The notes below the pieces were generated by a model. That model ran no database searches. It was not told where the DNA came from and saw only the letters and a program-made list of their open reading frames with translations. Below are positions 29,775-38,768 of a stretch of DNA of 64,000 nucleotides, piece by piece. The stretch's first letter is position 1. Each line of letters begins with the position of its first letter. A program made the translations under genes and the position numbers. The stretch is from Gemmatimonadota bacterium (GTDB lineage Bacteria > Gemmatimonadota > Gemmatimonadetes > Longimicrobiales > Gaopeijiaceae), in assembly GCA_007121455.1 (NCBI GenBank), contig SKKN01000023.1, positions 124,001 to 188,000 of the forward strand. Direction: 5' to 3'.

Positions 29775-30574
29775 GCGCGCTCTGGGATCAGTTCCAGATC
29801 ATTCGGCCCGGGTGGGGTGACCTGATCGAGATCCTCATCGTCGCGGCGCTCTTCTACCGCATTCTCATCCTTCTGCAGCGCACCCGCGCCATGCAGATCC
29901 TGGTCGGCGTCGCCCTCCTGGGTGGAGGGTACTTCCTCGCGCGGATCCTCGAGCTGGATCTCATCCGGACCCTGCTCGAGACCCTCTTCCAGTACGGCGC
30001 GATCGCCGCGCTCGTGATCTTCCAGCCCGAACTGCGCTCGGCGCTCGCGCGCCTTGGGCAGAACCGCATGCTTCGGCTCTTCACGAAGCTGGAGGGGAAC
30101 GAGGTCGTGGACGAGCTCGTCGAAGCCGTGGAGCAGCTCGCCCGCTCGAAGACCGGGGCGATCATCGCGATCGAAAACGACGTGGGTCTGGACGAGTACG
30201 CCCGCACCGGAAGCCCGATCGAGGCCCGGGTCTCCTGCGACATGCTCACCACGATCTTCACGCCGAACTCACCCCTTCACGATGGGGCGGTGATCATCGT
30301 CGGAGATACGATCAAGGCGGCGGGGGCGATCCTGCCTCTGGGCCAGAGTCCGCTGCAGGACCGAACGCTCGGAACGCGCCACCGTGCCGCACTGGGCCTG
30401 AGTGAGGAGTCCGACGCGCTGGTGGTCGTGGTGAGTGAGGAGACGGCACGGATCTCCGTGGCGACGGCGGGCCGCCTGCAGGTGGGGATCGATCCCCAGA
30501 GATTGCGTGAGATTTTGGAAGGATCGGTGCCGAAGCAGCAGAAGGGATTGAAGCTGGCGGCCTCGCCCAGTTGA
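29771..30574 (+). CDS. cdaA: Diadenylate cyclase CdaA
   Basis: A 267-residue membrane-bound c-di-AMP synthase. Three N-terminal helices (about residues 17-85) precede a DisA_N catalytic domain with the diagnostic DGA (HDGAVIIV) and RHR (TRHRAALG) motifs. It makes c-di-AMP from two ATP, a messenger controlling potassium, osmotic balance and the cell wall. CdaA beside folP and ftsH is a common arrangement. No GdpP/DhhP phosphodiesterase and no CdaR partner are in the window. Confidence 0.95.
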   Translation: MSALWDQFQIIRPGWGDLIEILIVAALFYRILILLQRTRAMQILVGVALLGGGYFLARILELDLIRTLLETLFQYGAIAALVIFQPELRSALARLGQNRMLRLFTKLEGNEVVDELVEAVEQLARSKTGAIIAIENDVGLDEYARTGSPIEARVSCDMLTTIFTPNSPLHDGAVIIVGDTIKAAGAILPLGQSPLQDRTLGTRHRAALGLSEESDALVVVVSEETARISVATAGRLQVGIDPQRLREILEGSVPKQQKGLKLAASPS

Positions 30575-30673
30575 CCGGGGCACCGCCGTCTTCCGGCCCC
30601 TCGAAAGGGGAGCTGAGAGAGCCGCCCACCCTTCTCGCATCGAGGGGAACCGTGAACGAGCGCAGAGGTTTCG

Positions 30674-30703
30674 TTGACAGCGGTGGGACCCCCCCCGTAC
30701 ATT
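30674..30703 (+). promoter_or_regulatory. Predicted promoter of the exbB-tonB operon
   Basis: TTGACA at 30674-30679, an 18-bp spacer and TACATT at 30698-30703. It gives a leader of about 100 nt before the TTG start of exbB. The 234-bp gap between cdaA and exbB holds no other feature except a small hairpin, CCCCT/AGGGG, near 30597-30610. Confidence 0.75.
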
Positions 30704-30808
30704 GGCGCCGATGGTCCCGGTCCAGGGTGCAGCCGTCGCCAATCGCCCCCTCCGGGTGCTCAGCGTCGTCGAAGAACAAGGGACACCGGACAACGAGAGG
30801 AGCCACGT

Positions 30809-31576
30809 TTGGACACTGAGTATACGATTCTATCGCTGTTCGCCGACGGCGGACCGATGATGTACGCCCTCATGCTCTGTTCCCTCATTGCGACGGGGGT
30901 AATCATAGCCAAGGCGTGGACCCTTTGGGTGGCCCATCGTGAGACGGATTCGGTCCTTGCCCAGGTGGGGGAGCTCACCCAGGCCGGGCAGATCGACGAT
31001 GCGATCCGGGTCGCCGCCAACACACCCGGACCCACGGCGGCGATCCTTCTTGCCGGGCTGAGACGCATCCGTGAGAAGCGGTTGAGGGAAGCGGAGCTCG
31101 AGCAGGCGATCGACACCACGGGGACGATCGAGCTCGGGTTCCTGGAGCGAGGCCTCGTGATTCTGGCGACGGTCGCCAACGTCGCTCCGCTCATGGGCTT
31201 CCTGGGGACGGTAGCCGGGATGATCATGGCCTTCGCCGCGATCGAGGCGGCCGGAGATGTCGACGCGACGCTGGTCGCGGGCGGGATCAAGGTGGCGCTC
31301 CTCACCACCGCGACCGGCCTCACGATCGCCATACCGGTGAATATCGCGTACAATTTCTTCGTGACCCGTATCGACAAGCTCATCGTCGATATGGAGCAGG
31401 GGACCCAGCAGGTTCTGAACCTCGCCTGGGACCTGGAGCGGAGGGGAGAGGTAATGATGGCGGGCTCAGGATCGGCCGCCCGGGGAACGGGACCCAGAGC
31501 CGACCTGGGTCGAACGGCCCCGCCCGCCACACCGCCGGCGCCCGATCTGGACGAGCCCCGGAAGGGTGGCGGCTGA
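30809..31576 (+). CDS. exbB: MotA/TolQ/ExbB proton channel protein
   Basis: A 255-residue inner-membrane protein with three helices (about residues 12-36, 122-145 and 165-190) of the TolQ/ExbB type. The conserved segments LERGLVILATVANVAPLMGFLGTVAGMI and TTATGLTIAIPV are clear. With ExbD it converts proton flow into motion of TonB. The TTG at 30809, after GAGAGGAG, is the only plausible start; ATG codons are internal. The tail after residue 215 is proline- and alanine-rich. ExbD, ExbD and TonB follow. Confidence 0.9.
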   Translation: MDTEYTILSLFADGGPMMYALMLCSLIATGVIIAKAWTLWVAHRETDSVLAQVGELTQAGQIDDAIRVAANTPGPTAAILLAGLRRIREKRLREAELEQAIDTTGTIELGFLERGLVILATVANVAPLMGFLGTVAGMIMAFAAIEAAGDVDATLVAGGIKVALLTTATGLTIAIPVNIAYNFFVTRIDKLIVDMEQGTQQVLNLAWDLERRGEVMMAGSGSAARGTGPRADLGRTAPPATPPAPDLDEPRKGGG

Positions 31577-31652
31577 CCGCACGCGGAACCTCGGTGCGGT
31601 CGTATGGTAAATGAGATGTGGAGTGGTTCCTCGATCAGGAGAGGTGTGAGCG

Positions 31653-32075
31653 GTGGCGCTTCTAAAGAAGAAGTCGAAGGTCAGTGACGAGATGTCGAGC
31701 GCAGGAATGGCTGACATCGCGTTCCTTCTGCTGATCTTCTTCCTCGTGACGACGGTGTTCCCGCGGGATCAGGGGCTGCGAATCGTGCTTCCGGAAGCAC
31801 AGGAAGAGGTGGAGATTCCGCAGAGAAACATCCTGCACATCCACATCCAGCCCACAGGAATCGTGGAACTGCGACGTGGCGAAAGCCCTGACGTCCAGCA
31901 AGTTCGGCCTCAGCAGCTCGAGCAAATCTGGCGGCAGGAGGTGGCGCAGAATCCGCAGTTGATCGCGGGGGTCCAGACCCACCCGGAGGCGGCACATCGC
32001 CACATGGTGGCAGTACTCGACGCGCTCCATCTGGCGCGTGCTCAGAGGATCTCGCTGCAGATGTTGGAGGGTTGA
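31653..32075 (+). CDS. exbD: ExbD/TolR biopolymer transport protein (first copy)
   Basis: A 140-residue bitopic protein. A cytosolic N-terminus rich in lysine precedes one helix, MADIAFLLLIFFLVTTVF, which contains the conserved channel aspartate, and then a periplasmic domain. It partners the ExbB homologue. The GTG start follows GGAGAGGTG. It is followed 3 bp later by a second, divergent exbD. Confidence 0.93.
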   Translation: MALLKKKSKVSDEMSSAGMADIAFLLLIFFLVTTVFPRDQGLRIVLPEAQEEVEIPQRNILHIHIQPTGIVELRRGESPDVQQVRPQQLEQIWRQEVAQNPQLIAGVQTHPEAAHRHMVAVLDALHLARAQRISLQMLEG

Positions 32076-32078
32076 TCG

Positions 32079-32531
32079 ATGGGACTCAAAGGCGGCGGAG
32101 GTTTGGAGCGGAAGTCGAAGACATCGGACAAGATCCCCGAGTCTTCGTTGGCGGACATCGCCCTGCTCCTGCTCATCTTCTTCATGCTGACGACGGTCTT
32201 CAGGACGGAGCAGGATCGGCCGATCGAGTGGCCGACCGCGGAAGCCACGGAGCAGATCGATGAGAAGCGCGACCGCATCATGTACGTGTGGGTCGAGCAG
32301 AACGGGGACGTCTGGATCAACGACCGGCTCACGCCGATGGAGCAGGTGTCGGACGTCGTGCAGCCGGCTTGGCAGGCGTCGGGGAGGCGGCTTGTGATCT
32401 CGCTCCGAGCGGATGCAAACGTACCCTATCGCTTCGTGAACACCGTTCAGGAACAGCTTCAGCAGGCGGGCGCGATCTACCTCGTGTTCGCCACGGACCT
32501 GGAGCGTAGAATGGCGAGGGAGAGACGATGA
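32079..32531 (+). CDS. ExbD/TolR biopolymer transport protein (second copy)
   Basis: A 150-residue second ExbD/TolR homologue. The helix LADIALLLLIFFMLTTVF keeps the aspartate. The two copies share the membrane helix but differ in the periplasmic part, which suggests an ExbD heterodimer as seen in Bacteroidetes-like and Xanthomonas systems. The stop overlaps the tonB ATG (ATGA). Confidence 0.92.
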   Translation: MGLKGGGGLERKSKTSDKIPESSLADIALLLLIFFMLTTVFRTEQDRPIEWPTAEATEQIDEKRDRIMYVWVEQNGDVWINDRLTPMEQVSDVVQPAWQASGRRLVISLRADANVPYRFVNTVQEQLQQAGAIYLVFATDLERRMARERR

Positions 32532-33238
32532 CCGACGAGAGACAGGTCCCGGACGAAGAGTTGCAGCAAGCCCCAGAGAGCGAGTTCAACGAGTTCCAAA
32601 CGGCGAATGACCAGTTCAAGCGTTCGTTTGGGTCGTGGTTCTGGGGTTCAATGGTCGCGGCTACCGCGTTCCACTTCGTTCTGATGTCCTTCTGGCCGTC
32701 GATGACGGCAGAGGACGTCGGGTTCACTCAGGACGAGATGGAGGCGATCGAGCTCCCTCCCGAGATCGAAATCCCACCGCCGCCCGAGCAGATCCAGCGG
32801 CCCGCCACACCGGTCGTGACGGACGCGACGATCGACGAGGACGTGACGATCGAGCCGACGACTTTCGAGGATAACCTCCCGGAGGATCTGCCGCCGCCAC
32901 CGAGTGAGGGTGCCGTCGACCTTTCGGATCAGCCGACGTTCACGCCGTTCACGCAGGCGCCAGAGGTGACGAACCGTCAACAGGTGGGGCGGACTCTGCA
33001 GCGGGAATATCCGTCTCTCCTGCGAGACGCCGGAATCGGTGGCACCGTGATGATGCACTTCTTCATCAACGAGGAAGGCGTGGTGGAGAACTTCATCGTC
33101 GCCGAGACCTCGGGCCACTCCGCGCTTGACGACGCGGCGCTCCGGGTGGCTGAGGCATTCGAGTTCTCGCCGGCGTACAACCGGGACCAGCAGGTGCCGG
33201 TCTGGATTCAGATTCCGATTACGTTCACGACGAACTGA
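32528..33238 (+). CDS. tonB: TonB energy transducer
   Basis: A 236-residue protein. The cytosolic N-terminus has about 40 residues. One transmembrane helix (about 40-57) is followed by a proline/glutamate/threonine-rich periplasmic spacer (70-150) and a C-terminal TonB domain beginning REYPSLLRDAGIGGTVMMHF. It couples the proton motive force to outer-membrane receptors; none is encoded in this window. It is the last gene of the operon and is followed by a 19-bp hairpin. Confidence 0.92.
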   Translation: MTDERQVPDEELQQAPESEFNEFQTANDQFKRSFGSWFWGSMVAATAFHFVLMSFWPSMTAEDVGFTQDEMEAIELPPEIEIPPPPEQIQRPATPVVTDATIDEDVTIEPTTFEDNLPEDLPPPPSEGAVDLSDQPTFTPFTQAPEVTNRQQVGRTLQREYPSLLRDAGIGGTVMMHFFINEEGVVENFIVAETSGHSALDDAALRVAEAFEFSPAYNRDQQVPVWIQIPITFTTN

Positions 33239-33292
33239 GGTTCGAGCTCCGGAGTGACGGCGCGAGGACCGGCCGGCGCTTCCTGCTCCTTC

Positions 33293-33334
33293 AGCCATCG
33301 GGCCCCGCCGGATCTCCGGCGGGGCCCGATGGCT
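33293..33334 (+). terminator. Long perfect hairpin after tonB
   Basis: A 19-bp perfect stem (33293-33311 with 33316-33334) and a 4-nt loop ATCT. The arm reads AGCCATCGGGCCCCGCCGG. There is no T run afterwards (ATCTGTGC), so it may be a 3'-end stabilising or Rho-assisted element. Confidence 0.75.
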
Positions 33335-33395
33335 ATCTGTGCACGAACCATCGAGCGGTTCCGCGGACCCGATCGATGCTGTAAAATTAACGGCT

Positions 33396-34094
33396 ATGCA
33401 AACTGCGAATATCGAAAGCCGCATCGCGCGGGTTCGTGACACGATTTCCGCCGCGGCCGCTCGGGTCGGTCGCGACCCCGGAAAGGTCACCGTGGTCGCG
33501 GTCACGAAGGGGCATCCGGCGGAAGTCGTGCAAGCGGCGTTGGACGCGGGCATCGAGGATATCGGTGAAAACCGGGTCGAGGAGCTGGAAGAAAAGGTCG
33601 AGCGGATCGGACGGCACGCCTGCCGCTGGCACATGGTGGGTCACGTGCAGAGGAGAAAGGCGCCCCAGGTGCTGGAACTCGCGGATATCCTACACTCTCT
33701 CGGGTCCGTGCGGCTGGCCGAGCGGTTCGAGCGGGTCTTCCCCGAAGACGGTAGGGATCCGTTCCCTGTTCTCGTACAGGTCAACACCTCCGGCGAGGAG
33801 AGTAAGGGAGGGTTCGAGCCCGAGGGGATCCTGGGGGAGCTTGAAGCCATCCTCGCCCTTCCCTCGCTCCGGGTGCAGGGGCTGATGACGATGGCTCCTC
33901 TGACGGACGATGAGGTCGTGCTGCGACGCGCGTTTGGACGTCTGCGAGAGGTGCACCGGAGCGCGTTGACGCTACCAGGATACTCAGGGCAGGAGCTTTC
34001 GATGGGAATGTCCAACGATTATGCCATCGCCGTGGAGGAGGGCAGCACGATGGTCCGCCTTGGCACGGCCCTTCTGGGGGAGCGGCCTCGATGA
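33396..34094 (+). CDS. YggS-family PLP homeostasis protein
   Basis: A 232-residue PLP-binding protein. The PLP lysine is in VAVTKGHP, and IGENRVEEL, WHMVGHVQRRK and SMGMSNDYAIAVEEGSTMVRLG are family hallmarks. It buffers pyridoxal phosphate and affects amino acid balance, with no known enzyme reaction. The ATG at 33396 was chosen because the ATG lies just downstream of an AT-rich stretch, TGTAAAATTAA, that may be a -10 region giving a very short leader. The stop overlaps divIVA, its conserved neighbour in many bacteria. Confidence 0.92.
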   Translation: MQTANIESRIARVRDTISAAAARVGRDPGKVTVVAVTKGHPAEVVQAALDAGIEDIGENRVEELEEKVERIGRHACRWHMVGHVQRRKAPQVLELADILHSLGSVRLAERFERVFPEDGRDPFPVLVQVNTSGEESKGGFEPEGILGELEAILALPSLRVQGLMTMAPLTDDEVVLRRAFGRLREVHRSALTLPGYSGQELSMGMSNDYAIAVEEGSTMVRLGTALLGERPR

Positions 34095-34723
34095 TCGACA
34101 TCACGCCCCTCGACATCCGGAAGAAGCGCGGCGACTTTGGACGCGCGTTGCGCGGCTATGATCCGCAGGAGGTCGACACCTTTCTGGAGCTCGCCGCGGA
34201 CCGGCTGGAAGAGACGGTGAAGGAGCTCAAGGAGCTCCGGTCACAGGTTGCGGACCTGCAGGAGCGGGTCAGCCGAGGGGAGGGGAGGGAACAGGCTGTG
34301 CAGGAGGCCCTGGTGATGGCGCAGGAGCTCCGGGAGGAGATCCGGGTCCACGCGTCCCGGGAAGCCAACCTCGTGAGGCGGGAGGCGGAGGAGGAAGTGG
34401 AGCGGATCCGTGCCAGGGCCGCTGCACTGGTCGAAGAGCGAACCAACCACCTCGAGGAGATCGACCGGCATCGAAGCAAGGTCCTTCGCGAGTTGCGGGG
34501 GTTTCTCGCGCGGGAGCTGGATACGGTGGAAGTCGAGGAACGGCGGAGTGTTTCGGTGGACCTGAGCGGGCCGGCGGAGGTCCGTAGCTCTTCGGATGAA
34601 GTGATCGCAGAAGGCGACGAGGTGCCGGGCTCCGGGGGCGCGGTGGAGGATCGCGAAGAGGCCGCGTTCGGTTCGGGGGATGGTGGACCGGAGGAGCCTC
34701 GCGACGAGAAGGTGCAGCAGTGA
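34091..34723 (+). CDS. DivIVA-domain protein
   Basis: A 210-residue protein. The N-terminal DivIVA lipid-binding segment MIDITPLDIRKKRGDFGRAL and RGYDPQEVDTFLELAADRL is followed by a long coiled coil (about 35-150) and an acidic disordered tail. DivIVA proteins mark negatively curved membranes at division sites or poles. Its position next to yggS mirrors Gram-positive ylm clusters. Both ends overlap neighbouring genes by 4 bp. Confidence 0.9.
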   Translation: MIDITPLDIRKKRGDFGRALRGYDPQEVDTFLELAADRLEETVKELKELRSQVADLQERVSRGEGREQAVQEALVMAQELREEIRVHASREANLVRREAEEEVERIRARAAALVEERTNHLEEIDRHRSKVLRELRGFLARELDTVEVEERRSVSVDLSGPAEVRSSSDEVIAEGDEVPGSGGAVEDREEAAFGSGDGGPEEPRDEKVQQ

Positions 34724-35604
34724 CGGGGGCCCCCCGCGGGGAAGCGAGGCTATCGGCCGCGGAGGCGATGCGGCGGATCGCGGAAGCGACCCGCGTCATT
34801 CGAAACCGAAGTGACCGGGAGCCCCGGATCGGGATCATCCTCGGGACGGGGCTCGGGTCACTTGCGGACGCGATCGAGGTCGAGACAGCGATCCCGTACC
34901 CGGAGATTCCGCACTTTCCGGTTCCCACCGTCGAAGGCCATGCCGGAAGGGTCCTGATCGGGCTCCTGGAGGGAATTCCCGTCGTCGCGATGCAGGGGCG
35001 TTTCCACCTCTACGAGGGCTACACGTCCTTCGAGGTGGCCTTTCCGGTTCGGGTTCTGAAAATGCTCGGGATCGACACCCTGGTCGTATCCGGCGCGTGC
35101 GGCGGCATGAACCCGCTGTGGGACGCCGGGGACATCGTGCTCATCGACGACCACCTGAACCTCCTCGGGGACAATCCGCTCGTGGGGGAGAACCTGGATG
35201 AGCTCGGTCCCCGCTTCCCGGACATGTCGGAGCCTTACGACCGCGCGCTCCAGAAGTTGACTCAGGACGTGGCGCTCGAGTTGGGTATCACGCTTCGCCG
35301 GGGAGTCTATGCGGCGTGGCTGGGCCCGGCGCTCGAGACCCGCGCGGAATACCGCATGCTGCGGACACTGGGGGCGGACGTGGTGGGGATGTCCACGGTG
35401 CCCGAGGTCCTCGTCGCGCGGCACATGGGAGTGCGTGTCCTCGGCCTGGTGATCGTCACGGATCTTTGTCTTCCGGACGCGCTCGAGCCGATCGACGTTC
35501 CCGCGATCATCCGCACTGCGAAGGACGCCGAGCCTCGGCTGACTGAGCTCGTTCGTTCCGTGGTGCGCACCCTTTCCCCCTTCGAGGCCCCATCTACCGG
35601 ATGA
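34720..35604 (+). CDS. punA: Purine-nucleoside phosphorylase (trimeric type)
   Basis: A 294-residue PNP of the low-molecular-mass, trimeric class. It has IGIILGTGLGSLADAI, the phosphate-binding HAGRVLIG, and GACGGMNPLWDAGDIVLIDDHLNLLGDNPL. GVYAAWLGPALETRAEYRML follows, a slightly altered form of the usual GPSYETPAE segment. It phosphorolyses inosine and guanosine, and with hpt it forms a purine salvage pair. The GTG start overlaps divIVA (GTGA). Confidence 0.93.
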   Translation: MTGAPRGEARLSAAEAMRRIAEATRVIRNRSDREPRIGIILGTGLGSLADAIEVETAIPYPEIPHFPVPTVEGHAGRVLIGLLEGIPVVAMQGRFHLYEGYTSFEVAFPVRVLKMLGIDTLVVSGACGGMNPLWDAGDIVLIDDHLNLLGDNPLVGENLDELGPRFPDMSEPYDRALQKLTQDVALELGITLRRGVYAAWLGPALETRAEYRMLRTLGADVVGMSTVPEVLVARHMGVRVLGLVIVTDLCLPDALEPIDVPAIIRTAKDAEPRLTELVRSVVRTLSPFEAPSTG

Positions 35605-38600
35605 ACTATCCCGAGCTTCCCCCGTCCGCCCACGCCCTCGAGGAAGAGATCCTCGAGCGGTGGGGTGCGGAGGATCTGTTTCGAAAGACCCTGGACCAGA
35701 CCAGGGACGGGGATTCGTTCGTCTTCTACGAGGGTCCTCCGACCGCGAACGGACGACCCGGGCTCCACCACATCATCTCGCGCACGATGAAGGATCTCGT
35801 CTGCAGGCACCGGACGATGCAGGGGCGGCAGGTCACCCGGATCGCCGGCTGGGACACGCACGGTCTCCCAGTCGAGATCGAGGCCGAAAAAAAGCTTGGG
35901 ATCTCGGGGAAGCCCGAGATCGAGGCGGTCGGCATCGCCCGTTTCAATGAAGTGTGCCGGGAGTCGGTCTTCACCTATAAGGAGGAGTGGGAGCGGCTCT
36001 CCGACCGGATTGGATACTGGCTCGACTATTCCAGCCCCTATGTCACCTTCCATTCGGAGTACATCGAATCCGTCTGGTGGGTTCTCAAGCAGCTCGCCGG
36101 CAAGGGGCTCCTCTATCGCGGTCACAAGAGCGTCCCCTACTGTCCTCGCTGTGGAACCACTCTCTCCTCCCACGAGGTCGCGCAGGGGTATCAGGAGGTG
36201 GAGGATCCTTCGCTCTATTTTCTCTGCCCCCTCCTTTCCGCTTCCGGCGATCTGGATTCCGAGGGGAGGGCCTTTTTGGCCTGGACCACCACGCCCTGGA
36301 CCGTCCCCTCGAACGTCGCCCTCGCCGTGCACGAGGACCTCGAGTATGTCGAGGTCGAATGGAAGGGCCGGCGACTCATCCTTGCCGAGTCCCGCGTGGA
36401 GGCTCTCTTTGGTGAGGGTACACCGGTGGTGGCCCGATACAGTGGTTCCGAACTCACAGGCGCCCGATACGCTCGTTCGCTCGACCTCGTGCCCGCTCCC
36501 GCCGGGGAGGCAACGGCGCGCGCCTGGCAGGTGGTAGGGGAGGAGTTCGTGAGCGCGGACGACGGAACCGGGATCGTCCATCTCGCTCCCGCCTTCGGTG
36601 CAGACGACTATGAGGCCGGCCGGAAGCACGGGCTTCCGCTCCTGAACCCCGTCGACGACGAAGGGCGGTTCCGCTCCGGCGTGCCCGAGGTGGGCGGGAT
36701 GTTCGTGAAGGATGCGGACCCGGTTCTCGTGGAGCGCCTCCGGGAGGTCGGAAACCTCTTCCGTGTCGAGCGGGTCACCCACTCGTACCCACACTGCTGG
36801 CGCTGCTCGTCTCCTCTTCTCTACATGGCGCGGGCTTCCTGGTTCGCCGCGACCTCCGGGCAGAAGGAGAGGATGCTCCAAAACAACGAGCAGGTCGCCT
36901 GGCACCCGCCTGATGTCGGAGTGGGACGGTTCGGGGAGTGGCTCGCGAACAACGTGGACTGGGCGTTGTCCAGGGACCGGTTCTGGGGCACACCGATCCC
37001 CGTATGGATCTGTGATGAGGATCCGGAGACCGTGGAGTGGGTCGGGAGCCTGGCCGAGCTCGAGGAGAAGGCCGGTGGTCTCCCGGAAGGGTTCGATCCT
37101 CACCGGCCTCACATCGACGAGGTGACCTGGCCCTGCGCCACGTGCTCGGGCACGATGCGACGGGCTCCGGAGGTCGTGGATGTATGGTTCGACTCGGGTG
37201 CGATGCCGTATGCCCAGTGGCATTACCCGTTCGAGAACGAGGAGGAATTCGAGCGCCACTTCCCGGCGGACTTCATCTGCGAAGGGCTCGACCAGACCCG
37301 GGGATGGTTCTACTCCCTCATGGCGATCTCGACGCTGCTCGACCGGGGACCGGCATACCGCAACGTGATCGTGAACGGCCTGATCCTGGATGCCGAGGGG
37401 CTGAAGATGTCGAAGTCCCGCGGGAACACCGTGGATCCCTGGGACGCGATCGAAGAGTTCGGTTCCGACGCGCTGCGGTGGTACCTGATCACCTCCTCCA
37501 ATCCGTGGGTGCCGAAGCGCTACGATCCGGAAGGCGTACGGGAGAGCGCTCGGAAGCTCTTCGATACGGTGCAGAACACCTACCGGTTCTTCACACTGTA
37601 TGCGAACGTCGAGGATTGGCGTCCGACCGATGAGGCTCCGAGCCCATCTGAGCGGAGTACGGTCGACCGCTGGATCCTCTCCCGGTTCACGGGGGTCGTC
37701 GAGGAGGTGGGCCGGGAGCTCGAAGCATACCAGATCACCCGCGCGTACCGGCTCGTCGTGGACTTCATGAACGAAGATCTGTCGAACTGGTACATCCGTC
37801 GCTCCCGCCCGAGGTTCTGGGGAAACAGCGACACGGATGATGCCCGCGCCGCGTTCCGTACGCTCTGGGAGATCCTTCGGGACTCGGCGCGGCTGCTCGC
37901 GCCTGTGGCTCCCTTCTTCGCGGACTGGCTCCACAGGGCCCTCTCCGATGAGACGGTCCACCTTGCAGCGTTCCCGCAGCCGGAGGTGACTCTGCGGGAC
38001 CTCGGGTTGGAGGAGGAGATGGAGGCTGCTCGCGCGCTCACCACACTCGGCCGTGCTGCCCGTGAGGAGGTGGGAATTCGGGTGCGCCAGCCCCTTCGGA
38101 CGCTCCACGCCGTGGTGCCGGAGGGCATCGAGCTCCGACCAGCGATCCTCGATGTGGTGCGGGACGAATTGAATGTGAAGGAGGTGCGCTTTCTCGACTC
38201 GGCCGATGCATTGGTCCGCCTGGTGGCGCGCCCGAACTTTCGGACGCTCGGCCCGCGCTTCCAGAAGCGGAGCGAAGAGGCGGCGTCGGCGATCCGCGCT
38301 CTCCCCGAGAAGGAGCTGCGTCGCTTCGAGGAGGAAGGCAGGGTGACGATCCGGATCGGGGAGGAAGAGCACGTCCTGGAGCCGGATGCCCTCGAGGTGA
38401 TGGAGGAAGCCGCGGGAGACCTGGCGGTACGGAGCGATGGAGAGTTCACTGCCGCCGTGGACCCCACGCTCGACCGGGATCTCATCGAGGAGGGTGTAGC
38501 GCGCGAGCTCGTGAATCGGATTCAGCGGTTTCGAAAGGACCGAGGGCTCGCGATCACGGATCGGGTGCGGATCGGGATCTTCGGGCCCGAAGAGGTTTCG

Positions 38601-38768
38601 GAAGCGGTGGAAAGATTCGGTGACTTCATCGCGGCGGAAACGCTCGCGGTGGATGTATCCAGGGGACCAGAGGGGGATAGCGACGGGTACGAAGCCATCC
38701 AACAGGTGGAGATCGACGGCCGTCGAGTTCGGCTGTCCCTGAGTCGAGCGGAGGAATCGGTGACGTGA
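35601..38768 (+). CDS. ileS: Isoleucyl-tRNA synthetase (type 2-like)
   Basis: A 1055-residue class I synthetase. The HIGH motif is the variant NGRPGLHH (about residues 50-57). The KMSKS motif KMSKSRGNT is at about 600. Two cysteine pairs, CPRC and CATC, could bind zinc. The length, the altered HIGH segment and the WDTHGLPVEIEAEKKLGISGK region fit the type 2 IleS subfamily rather than the ~930-residue type 1 enzyme. It charges tRNA-Ile and edits valine. The start overlaps punA and the stop overlaps lspA. Confidence 0.96.
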   Translation: MNYPELPPSAHALEEEILERWGAEDLFRKTLDQTRDGDSFVFYEGPPTANGRPGLHHIISRTMKDLVCRHRTMQGRQVTRIAGWDTHGLPVEIEAEKKLGISGKPEIEAVGIARFNEVCRESVFTYKEEWERLSDRIGYWLDYSSPYVTFHSEYIESVWWVLKQLAGKGLLYRGHKSVPYCPRCGTTLSSHEVAQGYQEVEDPSLYFLCPLLSASGDLDSEGRAFLAWTTTPWTVPSNVALAVHEDLEYVEVEWKGRRLILAESRVEALFGEGTPVVARYSGSELTGARYARSLDLVPAPAGEATARAWQVVGEEFVSADDGTGIVHLAPAFGADDYEAGRKHGLPLLNPVDDEGRFRSGVPEVGGMFVKDADPVLVERLREVGNLFRVERVTHSYPHCWRCSSPLLYMARASWFAATSGQKERMLQNNEQVAWHPPDVGVGRFGEWLANNVDWALSRDRFWGTPIPVWICDEDPETVEWVGSLAELEEKAGGLPEGFDPHRPHIDEVTWPCATCSGTMRRAPEVVDVWFDSGAMPYAQWHYPFENEEEFERHFPADFICEGLDQTRGWFYSLMAISTLLDRGPAYRNVIVNGLILDAEGLKMSKSRGNTVDPWDAIEEFGSDALRWYLITSSNPWVPKRYDPEGVRESARKLFDTVQNTYRFFTLYANVEDWRPTDEAPSPSERSTVDRWILSRFTGVVEEVGRELEAYQITRAYRLVVDFMNEDLSNWYIRRSRPRFWGNSDTDDARAAFRTLWEILRDSARLLAPVAPFFADWLHRALSDETVHLAAFPQPEVTLRDLGLEEEMEAARALTTLGRAAREEVGIRVRQPLRTLHAVVPEGIELRPAILDVVRDELNVKEVRFLDSADALVRLVARPNFRTLGPRFQKRSEEAASAIRALPEKELRRFEEEGRVTIRIGEEEHVLEPDALEVMEEAAGDLAVRSDGEFTAAVDPTLDRDLIEEGVARELVNRIQRFRKDRGLAITDRVRIGIFGPEEVSEAVERFGDFIAAETLAVDVSRGPEGDSDGYEAIQQVEIDGRRVRLSLSRAEESVT

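Noticed and set aside
35307-38702. 1131-codon minus-strand open frame
   Set aside because: It is antisense to punA and ileS, both with unmistakable motifs. Long antisense frames are expected in GC-rich coding DNA, and this one has no domain signature.
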